Both the position numbers and the translations under genes were made by a program. Below the pieces are notes generated by a model. That model did not search any database. It saw only the letters and a program-made list of their open reading frames with translations, and was not told the DNA's origin. A stretch of 64,000 nucleotides of DNA from Mucilaginibacter sp. L3T2-6 (GTDB lineage Bacteria; Bacteroidota; Bacteroidia; Sphingobacteriales; Sphingobacteriaceae): assembly GCF_030519355.1 (NCBI RefSeq), contig NZ_JAUMKC010000010.1:1-64000 (forward strand), in the 5' to 3' direction. Below are positions 6,825 to 15,670 of the stretch, piece by piece (positions within the stretch are counted from its first letter, which is position 1; every line of letters starts with the position of its first letter).

Positions 6825-9122
6825 ATGCAAAGATTTATTCAATTAACATTTCTGTTCTTTTTTGCCTTGCAAGGCACAATTGGCTTTGCGCAATCACAAT
6901 CTCACAATTTGCAATTCGACACTTTGGCTACCCGCTGGGACGAGGCAATTCCCCTTGGCAACGGCACGATTGGTGCTTTGATCTGGCAAAAGCAGGATCA
7001 TCTCCGCTTCTCCCTCGACCGGGCTGACCTTTGGGATGAACGCCCGATGAAGGGTTTGCACCGAAAGGAATTCAGTTACCAATGGGTTTATGAGCAGGTT
7101 CAAAAGAAAACGAACTACAGCCAGGTGCAAAAGTACTTTGATGAACCTTATGATGCAGAACCAGCCCCGTCGAAAATACCGGGCGCCGGTTTGGAGTTTG
7201 ATACTAAAGGATGGGGAAAGGTTAAATCTGTTCACCTGGATATAAACACCGCCCAGTGCGAGGTTAGGTGGATAAACGGAACATTATTAAAAACATATAT
7301 TCATGCTACGAAACCTTTTGGTTGGTTCAGATTTGAAAATGTTGCCGGAAATTTCACACCTGAATTGATCCCGCCATTATACCAGGCGCCGCCAACAAAG
7401 GGTGAAGTAAACTCGTTGGTCGGGGATGATCTGTCCAAATTAGGCTATAAGCAAGGCTCTGTAAGGCGACGCGGGAATAGTATAACTTACAGGCAGGAGG
7501 GATGGGGCGGTTTCAGCTATGAAGTGAATGTACGATGGAAAAGAACCGGTAACGTAATTGATGGAGCCTGGAGTATCAGTTCGCACCAGGAAAATAGCGC
7601 AGCAGCACCCGCAGCTGGTTCTGTTACATCTGCTGCGCTGCAACAAAATTCTGATGCAAATTTCATGTCACACCAATTATGGTGGAAAACATTTTGGAGC
7701 AAGTCATCGCTGCATGTGCCGGATCGCCTGATCGAAAAGCAATGGTACCTTGAGCAATACAAATTTGGCTCTGTGGCCAGGAGGGGGGCACCGCCAATTT
7801 CTCTCCAAGCCGTGTGGACCGCCGACAACGGCCGTATACCGCCCTGGAAGGGAGATTACCATCATGACCTGAATACCCAGTTAAGCTATTGGCCATCTTA
7901 CAGCGGCAATCACCTTGAAGAAGGTATGGGGTATTTAGACCACCTGGATGCTAATAAGGCAAATTACCTGCGTTACACCAAAATGTACTTTAATGAGCCG
8001 GGCCTTGCTGTGCCTGGCGTAACCACACTGCACGGCGCCGAAATGGGCGGATGGATTCAATATTCATTATCACCAACAGTGTCTTCATGGTTGGGGCAAC
8101 ACTACTATCTGCAATGGCGGTATAGCATGGATAAAGATTTTCTTAAAAAGAGGGCGTATCCCTGGATAAAGGACGTCGCGACGTTTCTTGAAAATATTAC
8201 CGTTATTGATAGCAATGGGAAAAGAAAACTGCCCATGAGTTCGAGTCCTGAGATTAACGATAACAGCCTAAGCGCCTGGTTTCCTGACAATACCAATTAT
8301 GACCTCTCTTTGATGAAATTTACTTTTCATGCCGCTGCTGAATTAGCTAAGGAACTTGGTTTGTCACATGCGGCCGATCATTGGAGTAAAATCTACGCTC
8401 AGTTTGGCGATTTTGCGCTCACAAAAAACAATGAGCTGATGTTTGCGCCCACAATGGCTTATAATCAATCTCACAGGCATTTTTCTAACGCAATGGCAAT
8501 CTATCCGCTCGGTTTAATAAAATGGGAGGATGGTGCTGGATCAAGGTCAATCATAAAAAACACGATCCATTTGCTGGATAGCGTTGGCCCTGCTTATTGG
8601 TGCGGATACTCGTACTCGTGGCTGGCAAGTTTAAAAGCACGCGCCAAGGATGGCGAAGGAGCGGCAAAAGATCTGGAGATATTCTCTAAAGCGTTTTGCT
8701 CGATAAATAGCTTTCATTTAAATGGCGACCAGACCAAATCCGGATATTCAAAATTTACCTACCGTCCGTTTACCCTTGAAGGGAACTTTGCATTTGCGTC
8801 TGGCCTGCAGGAAATGCTGCTGCAGAGTTACGCCGGCTTTATAGAAGTTTTTCCTGCGGTACCGGCATCGTGGACCGATATTTCCTTTCATACACTCAGA
8901 GCCGAAGGTGCATTCCTTGTAAGCGCAAAAAAAGAAAACGGGCAGGTATCAGAAATAAAAATAACCTCTGAAAAAGGCGGGTTAGCAAAGCTTAAGCTAC
9001 CATTTAAGACATGGGCAACCGCTTCAAAAAACAAAGCTAAGATAATTGATAATCAAGATCATATTTTATCGATACATTTCGAACCAGGTGGCGCCATCCT
9101 GTTAAAAAACGGTTATGAATAA
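6825..9122 (+). CDS. Secreted GH95-like glycoside hydrolase (putative alpha-L-fucosidase family)
   Basis: A 765-residue exported enzyme with a signal peptide (MQRFIQLTFLFFFALQGTIGFAQ). The N-terminal WDEAIPLGNGTIGALIW block is the GH95 N-terminal domain signature. The (alpha/alpha)6 catalytic domain carries SSSPEIND with Glu476 as probable general acid, and NTQLSYW replaces the usual NTEMNYW. Where typical GH95 enzymes have an Asn-x-Asn pair I read Asp-Leu-Asn, so specificity may differ from alpha-L-fucosidase. ATG 6825 is chosen over a TTG at 6822. There is no SusC/SusD pair nearby. It abuts the convergent MATE gene with no spacer. Confidence 0.8.
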   Translation: MQRFIQLTFLFFFALQGTIGFAQSQSHNLQFDTLATRWDEAIPLGNGTIGALIWQKQDHLRFSLDRADLWDERPMKGLHRKEFSYQWVYEQVQKKTNYSQVQKYFDEPYDAEPAPSKIPGAGLEFDTKGWGKVKSVHLDINTAQCEVRWINGTLLKTYIHATKPFGWFRFENVAGNFTPELIPPLYQAPPTKGEVNSLVGDDLSKLGYKQGSVRRRGNSITYRQEGWGGFSYEVNVRWKRTGNVIDGAWSISSHQENSAAAPAAGSVTSAALQQNSDANFMSHQLWWKTFWSKSSLHVPDRLIEKQWYLEQYKFGSVARRGAPPISLQAVWTADNGRIPPWKGDYHHDLNTQLSYWPSYSGNHLEEGMGYLDHLDANKANYLRYTKMYFNEPGLAVPGVTTLHGAEMGGWIQYSLSPTVSSWLGQHYYLQWRYSMDKDFLKKRAYPWIKDVATFLENITVIDSNGKRKLPMSSSPEINDNSLSAWFPDNTNYDLSLMKFTFHAAAELAKELGLSHAADHWSKIYAQFGDFALTKNNELMFAPTMAYNQSHRHFSNAMAIYPLGLIKWEDGAGSRSIIKNTIHLLDSVGPAYWCGYSYSWLASLKARAKDGEGAAKDLEIFSKAFCSINSFHLNGDQTKSGYSKFTYRPFTLEGNFAFASGLQEMLLQSYAGFIEVFPAVPASWTDISFHTLRAEGAFLVSAKKENGQVSEIKITSEKGGLAKLKLPFKTWATASKNKAKIIDNQDHILSIHFEPGGAILLKNGYE

Positions 9123-10490
9123 TCAAAGCCGGCTTATGGTTGCCGACCGGTGTTTTTTGCTGATAAACTGGAAGCGAACAAACAGAAGGATTGCAGATGC
9201 CATCAGTCCGAGCACCAGCCCATACCATATACCTGTGGCGCCGAATCCCAGCTTCATGCCCAACAGGTAGCCAATTGGCAGGCCGATCACCCAATAGGCG
9301 ATAAACGTTATCCCGGTAGGAATATTTACATCACCCATGCCGCGTAATATACCGAGGCCTACAACCTGGGCGCCGTCAAACAGCTGAAACAACGCTGCGA
9401 TGATAAGCAGCTGCCCTGCAATATCGATAACAATTTTATCTGTTGTATACATTAAGGGCAGCAAATGATTGCCAAGGGTAAAAATACAGGCTGTGATAAA
9501 CATAAAAGCCAAAACAATATGATAGCTTGATATAGCCGAATGCCTCAAGCCTGCATGGTCATTAGCGCCGAAATAATTCCCTGTTTTGATGGCCGCCGCA
9601 GCTGAAAGCCCGCTTGCCATCATATAAGTCATGGAGGCCAGGTTGATAGCCACCTGGTGCGCGGCTTGCTCATGATAGCCAATAGTACCGATCAGGATTG
9701 CTGCCCCGGTAAAGGCGCTTATCTCAAATGTGTATTGCAGGGCCACCGGTGCGCCGATGCGTAATATCTGCACCGCCCTTGAACGACTGATCCGACGCAG
9801 AACAAAGCTCTTCAGGTATTTTTTAAATCGCGCTGATTTAAATATATAAAATCCCATCGCTAACGCCATTATTGTTCGGTCAATAAGGGTACTGTAGCCT
9901 ACACCTTTAACACCCATAGGAGGGATTCCGAATAATCCTTTTACAAATGTTACCCCTAAAATAATATTGATGATGTTACCCCATATTGAAATCAGCATAG
10001 CCTGTTTAGTGAAACCAAGCCCCTCGGCAAATTGCTTGAAGGTGTTGAATATCATCATAGGTATAACGGATAAGCCCAGCAACATTAAAAATGGCTCGGC
10101 CTGCCGCACTACTTCCGGGGTTTGATGCAGATCAGGCAACAAGAAAAACGCCACGGTTAATGTAATGCCAAACAGCAGGAGCCCGCAGATAATATTAATA
10201 AACAGGCTATTGGAAAGCAACTTGCCGCATTCATTGTAGTCGCTACGGCCATTCAACTGGGCTATCAAGGGCGTTGAACCGTAGGAAATACCCAGGCCGA
10301 TCACAATCACCACGCTAAATATGTTGGTGGCAAGCGCGACCGCAGCAAGACTTATAGTACCAGCAAAATGACCTACTATAACGCTATCTGCAAACTGCAC
10401 AAGTGTGTGCCCCACCTGCGATATTACCACAGGTATGGCCAGTTTCAGGTTGTCCCGGTAGTGCGGCTTGTATTTATGATAAAGGGGCAT
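9123..10490 (-). CDS. MATE family efflux transporter
   Basis: A 455-residue polytopic membrane protein, about 12 transmembrane helices. PVVISQVGHTLVQFADSVIVGHF is split over helix 1 and its loop and is typical of NorM-like MATE pumps, which export cationic drugs against Na+ or H+. The second half repeats the pattern (APVALQYTFEISAFTGAAIL). A TTG at 10532 would add 14 residues but overlaps a plausible -7 box (TTAATTTG, near 10530-10537), so ATG 10490 is preferred. Confidence 0.9.
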   Translation of the reverse strand: MPLYHKYKPHYRDNLKLAIPVVISQVGHTLVQFADSVIVGHFAGTISLAAVALATNIFSVVIVIGLGISYGSTPLIAQLNGRSDYNECGKLLSNSLFINIICGLLLFGITLTVAFFLLPDLHQTPEVVRQAEPFLMLLGLSVIPMMIFNTFKQFAEGLGFTKQAMLISIWGNIINIILGVTFVKGLFGIPPMGVKGVGYSTLIDRTIMALAMGFYIFKSARFKKYLKSFVLRRISRSRAVQILRIGAPVALQYTFEISAFTGAAILIGTIGYHEQAAHQVAINLASMTYMMASGLSAAAAIKTGNYFGANDHAGLRHSAISSYHIVLAFMFITACIFTLGNHLLPLMYTTDKIVIDIAGQLLIIAALFQLFDGAQVVGLGILRGMGDVNIPTGITFIAYWVIGLPIGYLLGMKLGFGATGIWYGLVLGLMASAILLFVRFQFISKKHRSATISRL

Positions 10491-10598
10491 ATTAAGTGAG
10501 CAGAGATCGGTTTTTTTGATTAAGAACCGCAAATTAACTGTTAGCGGTTTTATAAAGATAGGGAAGCTTCCAGAGCAGCAGCAAAAATGAGACGATAA

Positions 10599-11222
10599 CT
10601 ACGCCGCGGTATAGAATTCTTCTTTTTCAGTGGTATTTATCCGGACTACACCTGATAATATCAGATCAACCAAAAGCTTTTGCGCTTTTTTGCGCCCGAT
10701 ATTCAATAACTGGCAACATTCTTTTATTGTAATACGGTCTGTTTTGTCAAGATGTTCGAGCAGTGTTTTTTCGTTAGTCGAGTAAGTTATCAGTACGCCT
10801 TCATTATCTGACGAGCGTTTAAGTACATCAACCACGATTTTGCTCGCCAGTACACTTTTGTCTTTAACTCTCACATACACCCACCACTTGCCATCTTCTG
10901 CCAGCGCATAATGCGGTTTCATATTGCTTTGCTCAATCTCAGCAATCAGCACCAATTTATCATCGACATACACTTCTTCAAAAATCGGTTCAAGGGCCGG
11001 ACGTGCAAAAAAAAGAGCCGCCTTTGTAATCATATAACGCTCTTCATCTTCTGATTTTACACCTTTGATCGTACCATCGTCGGCCACGCCGATTAACAGC
11101 TTCCCGCCTTTATTATTAGCAAACGAGACCATGGTGCGGGCTATTTTCTCGCAACTCGTTATGGTTTTTTTAAAGTCGAGTGAAACGCCTTCACCTTCAA
11201 AAATCAATCTTTTCAAATTCAT
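10599..11222 (-). CDS. AlbA_2 (Schlafen-type) domain protein with C-terminal winged helix
   Basis: A 207-residue protein. EGEGVSLDFKKTI followed by FANNKGGKLLIGVADDGTIKG (split here) is the AlbA_2/Schlafen core domain, often annotated as putative DNA-binding or ATP-binding. The C-terminal part (ITIKECCQLLNIGRKKAQKLLVDL) looks like a helix-turn-helix. The start ATG at 11222 overlaps the GNAT stop (ATGA), so the two are probably co-translated. A start at 11276 would run inside the GNAT gene. Biological role unknown. Confidence 0.8.
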   Translation of the reverse strand: MNLKRLIFEGEGVSLDFKKTITSCEKIARTMVSFANNKGGKLLIGVADDGTIKGVKSEDEERYMITKAALFFARPALEPIFEEVYVDDKLVLIAEIEQSNMKPHYALAEDGKWWVYVRVKDKSVLASKIVVDVLKRSSDNEGVLITYSTNEKTLLEHLDKTDRITIKECCQLLNIGRKKAQKLLVDLILSGVVRINTTEKEEFYTAA

Positions 11223-11695
11223 GTTCCATCTCCCTCTTTTTTTGCAGGCCGGTATGGATGATGAATTTCCATCCAAGCTGCCGGCTTTGATAATTCAGTA
11301 AATCCGAACTGCTTATATAATCCGTGTGCGTCTGCTGTAGCTAATGACCAGCGTCTCAGGCCTTGTAGTTCAGGGTGTCGCACAATTGTTTGTATCAGCC
11401 ATTTTGATAATCCTAAACGCCTGTATTTGGTAAGCACAAAAACATCACAAAGATACACAAACGTAGCCTTATCGGTTATCACCCGGGCAAATCCGGCCTG
11501 TTCCTGACCGTGAAAAATGCCGAAACAAAGCGAATTTTCAATAGATATTTCCACACGTTCCCGCGGGATGCCCTGTGCCCAATATGACTCTTTATCAAGG
11601 TAGTTATAAATTAGCTCCCGGTCGAGTAATTTCTTATCAGTTGATATTTGAAAGCCTTGTTTTTCAAAGGCTTCATCGTTGATTACAGTGTACAT
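11219..11695 (-). CDS. GNAT family N-acetyltransferase
   Basis: A 158-residue acetyltransferase. The acetyl-CoA loop is YRRLGLSKWLIQ (about residues 109-120), preceded by the VYLCDVFVL beta strand, and YKQFGF near residue 138 is the usual C-terminal motif. Acceptor unknown. It overlaps the AlbA_2 gene by four bases. Confidence 0.88.
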   Translation of the reverse strand: MYTVINDEAFEKQGFQISTDKKLLDRELIYNYLDKESYWAQGIPRERVEISIENSLCFGIFHGQEQAGFARVITDKATFVYLCDVFVLTKYRRLGLSKWLIQTIVRHPELQGLRRWSLATADAHGLYKQFGFTELSKPAAWMEIHHPYRPAKKEGDGT

Positions 11696-11966
11696 TTTTA
11701 TGATCTTAACAAAATAGGGGAGTACAAGCTCCCAAAACCATCGCCTTTAAATATCGAAAAATTTTGCTGACTAAGGCCGACTGATATGTTGGGCAGGGGT
11801 AATTTTTTGATTAGCCGTCACGAAAATCATTGGTTTTGAGCTAAATCTTTCTAAAATAAGTTCTGTGCTATTTAACGCAATTTTTCGAATACCGAAAATT
11901 TCACAAACAACGAAGAAAGTTTTAGTGTTATCCATAAACACTTAAATGAAAATGAGATACGGACCT

Positions 11967-12170
11967 ATGAAAAAACAAATTTTAACGTTTGCGCTAATTG
12001 CAGGGATGATTGGCGCGATAACTACCGGCTGTAGTTCATCGAAAAACACCAGCGGGAGCGATACTACCAAAAAAGACAGCGCAACTGTAAGGCCGATGAC
12101 AACTGATACCATGAAAAAGGATACCGGTATGAAAAAAGACACAATGATGAAGGATACCACACATCATTAA
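11967..12170 (+). CDS. Small lipoprotein with MKKD/TMKKDT repeats
   Basis: A 67-residue exported lipoprotein. The signal MKKQILTFALIAGMIGAI ends in the lipobox TTGC, with the acylated Cys followed by SSSKN. The mature part is a short polar tail with repeated (T)MKKDT units ending HH, and no globular domain is likely. An upstream in-frame ATG at 11946 would add seven residues. It is a single gene closed by a strong hairpin. Function unknown. Confidence 0.65.
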   Translation: MKKQILTFALIAGMIGAITTGCSSSKNTSGSDTTKKDSATVRPMTTDTMKKDTGMKKDTMMKDTTHH

Positions 12171-12191
12171 TTTCCGGTAAACTTCTAAACA

Positions 12192-12225
12192 AGACTTACG
12201 AAATTTATAAAAATTTCGTAAGTCT
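12192..12225. terminator. Bidirectional hairpin terminator
   Basis: A perfect 15-bp stem (12192-12206 with 12211-12225) with an ATAA loop and A/T runs within both arms lies between the convergent lipoprotein and SDR genes. Confidence 0.75.
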
Positions 12226-12234
12226 CTTATAAAC

Positions 12235-13029
12235 TCAGAACGGACTTTTCACTAAGCCACCGTCTGCTCTGATGGCAGCACCATTAGTAGCTATTGATAA
12301 ATCACTGGCTACATAAGCAACCATATTTGCAATTTCTTCAGGGGTTATAAATCGCTGAAGGATTGACGTAGGTCTTGCAGTTTTGAAGAATTCTTTTTCC
12401 ATCGCATCTACAGTAATATTTTTTTGAGCAGCCATATCTTTAACAAATGTTCCTGCGCCTTCAGAAAAAGTAGGACCCGGCAGTACGGCATTGACGGTAA
12501 CATTTGTACCTTTTGTGAGCTCAGCAAGACCGCGCGCGACAGCAATCTGGGCTGTTTTAGTCATACCATAATGAATCATTTCTTCAGGTATTTGTAATGC
12601 GGACTCACTTGAAACGAAGATTATACGGCCCCAATTTTTTTTCAGCATCTTATCAAAATAAGCTTTTGAAAGACGGACGCCACTCAAAACATTTACTTCA
12701 TAAAATTTAAACCAGTCCTCATCCGGGATTGCGGTAAACTCCCTGGGTTCAAAAATTCCCACATTATTTACCAGTATATCAACCTCTGGTAGTTGTCCAA
12801 TCAATTGGTTAATCTGGCTCACATTGGCAAAATCCGCTGCCAGACCTTTGATATTTTTATTGCCGGTTTTCTTGATCAGGTTTTCCACCGCCTGGTTAAC
12901 ACGCTCACTCGTGCGGCCATTTACAAAAACTTCAGCGCCTTCATTTGCCAATGTTTCCGCAATTGCGTAACCGATGCCTGCTGTCGAACCCGTTACCAGC
13001 GCAATTTTGTTTTTAATTTTTAAATCCAT
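12235..13029 (-). CDS. SDR family oxidoreductase
   Basis: A 264-residue Rossmann-fold dehydrogenase. TGSTAGIG (residues 12-19) binds NAD(P), NNVGIF follows, and Ser/YGMTK supplies the catalytic Tyr-x-x-x-Lys. The ATG at 13029 gives the normal MDLKIKNKIALVTG start, while a start at 13116 would add 29 atypical residues. Substrate unknown. It is probably monocistronic. Confidence 0.9.
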   Translation of the reverse strand: MDLKIKNKIALVTGSTAGIGYAIAETLANEGAEVFVNGRTSERVNQAVENLIKKTGNKNIKGLAADFANVSQINQLIGQLPEVDILVNNVGIFEPREFTAIPDEDWFKFYEVNVLSGVRLSKAYFDKMLKKNWGRIIFVSSESALQIPEEMIHYGMTKTAQIAVARGLAELTKGTNVTVNAVLPGPTFSEGAGTFVKDMAAQKNITVDAMEKEFFKTARPTSILQRFITPEEIANMVAYVASDLSIATNGAAIRADGGLVKSPF

Positions 13030-13189
13030 TTTCCAAAGTATTAGATATTTAAACAAGTTTAAGGATGTTTTTTTATTAAATGGACCTGCCTGGAAAAGAT
13101 GAGCCCGCGCCGACAAATCAAGATATAAACTGAATAAGTTAAAAACATTTATTATTCACATAATTAACATTATGTTAAGTAATATTTTA

Positions 13190-13215
13190 AAAAGAAAGAG
13201 GATATTAAAATCCTC
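13190..13215 (-). terminator. Rho-independent terminator of the gyrA operon
   Basis: On the minus strand GAGGAT and ATCCTC (13198-13203, 13210-13215) form a 6-bp stem followed by TTTCTTT, 25 bp beyond the last TPR gene. Confidence 0.5.
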
Positions 13216-13240
13216 CTCCATATTTTATTAAAGATGGCCC

Positions 13241-14542
13241 CTATTGTAAGGCATCAATCTTTTGTTTTAATTCATTTGCTTTTGCTTTATACTCTGCTGC
13301 ATGAGCAGGATCGGACTTTGCCCTGTAGTAGCTTCTAAGGTTTGTCAAAGCGTCGCGGTCATTTGGTTTTAAATCAACAGCCTTTTGCAGATATGGCTTT
13401 GCCACGTCAAGCATGGTGTTTGATTTAGTCATTGCCGCATCGTATTCCTTTTGCTTGCTTGCAGGCAGCGATTGCGCTTCGTTATAAATGTCGAGCGCAG
13501 GACGCATTAAAACATAACCGAGGTTCATGTTAGCCTCAAAATAGTCCGGATCTATTTCGAGGGCCTTTTTATATGAATCAGCAGCTTTATTGTACCCTTC
13601 TAATGCAGCATTATGGTCAGCGGTTTTAGCGGCTGCGTCTTTGTCTTTTGCAGCTTTTGCGTTTTGAGCGTCAGCCACCTGTACGTAGGTTAAACCCTGG
13701 TAGTAATAAAGGTCCTTGTTTTTAGGATCGGCGGCTATAGCGGTTTGTATTTTACTCAAAACGTCATTCGCTTTACCCGACTGCAGAGCAATTTCAATTT
13801 CTCTTTTGCGTAACGGCGAACTCGAAGGGTATTTGGCGATACCTTCCCCTGTTACCTTCAACGCATTGCTTGTGTCCTTCATTAACAGGTATATCGACGA
13901 CATATCCAGATATACTTTCGAATTGCCTGAATATTTGGTGTTGACCAGTTTACCATAATTGTTAAGGGCCAGTTGATAATATTTATTATCCTTTGTGGCT
14001 TCTGCTGCATTGCTGGCCGCCAGTGCTGTGTAATACATTGCGTTTGTGTCATCAGGCAGCGCAGTACGGTAATAATCAAATTCTTTGTAGGCATCTTCGA
14101 ATTTCTTATTCTGATAGTCTTTCACCCCGGCGTTAAGTTTATATTGCGCCAGGTTCAGGTTTGCATCGTCAATAAGTTTCTTATTTTCCCCTTTGGTATC
14201 CAGTTCTTTTGCCTTTTTGATAGCTTCATCTGCTGTAGCAAATAATGGCGCAGACGTAGTTGCTACGGTATCTTCAGTTGCTAAGGAAGCGTAAATCGCC
14301 GCTTTTAAAGCAAAAGTCTGAGGCAAATTTGCCGTTTTTTCGTTCGCAGATGCTTTATCTATCGACGTTTTAGCATCATTGAGGCTCGCCTTAGCTTTAG
14401 TTTGTATTGCTGCTACTTTCTGTCCGCGCAGGCCGGAATATGTGTCGTAATTGCTTTGGGCATCTTTCAGCTCCCCTTTTTGTGCGAAAGCAGCAACAGA
14501 AGCCATCCCCAAAAGACACGTCATCAAAAGTTTGATTTTCAT
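13241..14542 (-). CDS. Secreted tetratricopeptide repeat protein
   Basis: A 433-residue exported protein with signal MKIKLLMTCLLGMASVAAFA, then a series of TPR helices. The clearest repeat is AADSYKKALEIDPDYFEANMN, split around residue 320, with another at PYLQKAVDLKPNDRDALTNL. It is probably a periplasmic scaffold. It is the third gene after gyrA and lies six bases from the previous TPR gene, an arrangement commonly seen in Bacteroidota. Specific partner unknown. Confidence 0.88.
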   Translation of the reverse strand: MKIKLLMTCLLGMASVAAFAQKGELKDAQSNYDTYSGLRGQKVAAIQTKAKASLNDAKTSIDKASANEKTANLPQTFALKAAIYASLATEDTVATTSAPLFATADEAIKKAKELDTKGENKKLIDDANLNLAQYKLNAGVKDYQNKKFEDAYKEFDYYRTALPDDTNAMYYTALAASNAAEATKDNKYYQLALNNYGKLVNTKYSGNSKVYLDMSSIYLLMKDTSNALKVTGEGIAKYPSSSPLRKREIEIALQSGKANDVLSKIQTAIAADPKNKDLYYYQGLTYVQVADAQNAKAAKDKDAAAKTADHNAALEGYNKAADSYKKALEIDPDYFEANMNLGYVLMRPALDIYNEAQSLPASKQKEYDAAMTKSNTMLDVAKPYLQKAVDLKPNDRDALTNLRSYYRAKSDPAHAAEYKAKANELKQKIDALQ

Positions 14543-14548
14543 AGTTTG

Positions 14549-15667
14549 CTATTGATTGGTTATTTGTTTTAATTTATTGGTTACCCTATCAGTTTCCTCC
14601 GAATCCCCCGCCTGTGCATAGGCTAATTGTAACATTTGCAGGCAGTTGGTGTTATTCGGCGATATCTCATTAGCCTTTTCCAACCATTGAGCTGCACGTT
14701 TATTATCGGGAGTATTACCCCTCTCCTGCTTTTTCGCCGCTTCTTTCAAGTACAATAGTCCAAGGTTAAATATCGGGTCATACGCCGAGTTATTTAACTC
14801 AATGGAATGCAGGTATAATGACTCTGCTTTGTCGTATTGGTTTAAATGGTCGTAACAAACAGCTGCAACAAATGCAATATCGGCGTTATTCGGATTATTA
14901 TCAAGTAATGCAGGTAACAATGGCGCTAAGGAGTGGTAGTCTTTTCGGTTCGCGTAGATATTAGCCTCATCCAGCAAAAGTGTTTTATCAGCAGGTAACA
15001 GCTTGCGCCCTTTTTTAATAACGGCTAACGCTGCCGACGTATCGCCCAACAATTTGTAATTGTTTGATGCCTCCTGTACATATTCCAACTTGGTAGTATC
15101 GCTGTTTACCAAATTCGTGTAATACTTTGCAGCCTCGCGCATATTGCCAAGCTTATTATTGGAATAAGCTATGTAAGCATTTAATGGTTTAAAGCCCGGC
15201 GCATATTTTTTAGCGGTCAAAAACAGCTGTAATGCATTATTGAAGTCCGTTTTGTTTACATAGCCAAATGCATTGCGGATGTAAACGTTAGCCAAACATC
15301 TTTTTGCATAACCAATCTCCGACTGGTATTTGAAAGCTTTTCTGTTGGCCGACAACTGATCAATAAGATTCGTAGTCTGCGATAAGAAATTCGCCGGCTG
15401 ATTCAATTTATTGAGCGAATCAATATATAATATGCTTGAATTTACTACTGCCCTGTACACTCCCTTTTGTACATCAGCAGAATCCGATTTTGTAGTGATC
15501 AGGCTGTCGACTGACTTTTTTGCAGCTGCCAGGTACTTCAAATCCTTCTTTTGCTTGTAAAATGCCAGGCTATTCACCACGCCCTTAAGCACTTCAGACT
15601 GGCAAAAAGCCGAAGAAGCGCTAAAAGAGACAATTATAACAGGTAATATGAATTTACGGTAATTCAT
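14549..15667 (-). CDS. Secreted tetratricopeptide repeat protein
   Basis: A 372-residue exported TPR protein with signal MNYRKFILPVIIVSFSASSAFC. Repeats include AESLYLHSIELNNSAYDPIF and AAQWLEKANEISPNNTNCLQ. It sits three bases after gyrA and just before a second TPR gene, so all three are likely transcribed together. Function unknown; the operon link to gyrase may reflect growth-rate-linked expression only. Confidence 0.88.
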   Translation of the reverse strand: MNYRKFILPVIIVSFSASSAFCQSEVLKGVVNSLAFYKQKKDLKYLAAAKKSVDSLITTKSDSADVQKGVYRAVVNSSILYIDSLNKLNQPANFLSQTTNLIDQLSANRKAFKYQSEIGYAKRCLANVYIRNAFGYVNKTDFNNALQLFLTAKKYAPGFKPLNAYIAYSNNKLGNMREAAKYYTNLVNSDTTKLEYVQEASNNYKLLGDTSAALAVIKKGRKLLPADKTLLLDEANIYANRKDYHSLAPLLPALLDNNPNNADIAFVAAVCYDHLNQYDKAESLYLHSIELNNSAYDPIFNLGLLYLKEAAKKQERGNTPDNKRAAQWLEKANEISPNNTNCLQMLQLAYAQAGDSEETDRVTNKLKQITNQ

Positions 15668-15670
15668 TCA

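Noticed and set aside
10491-10532. TTG start of the MATE gene
   Set aside because: The codon lies inside a plausible -7 promoter box and the ATG at 10490 fits the family N-terminus.
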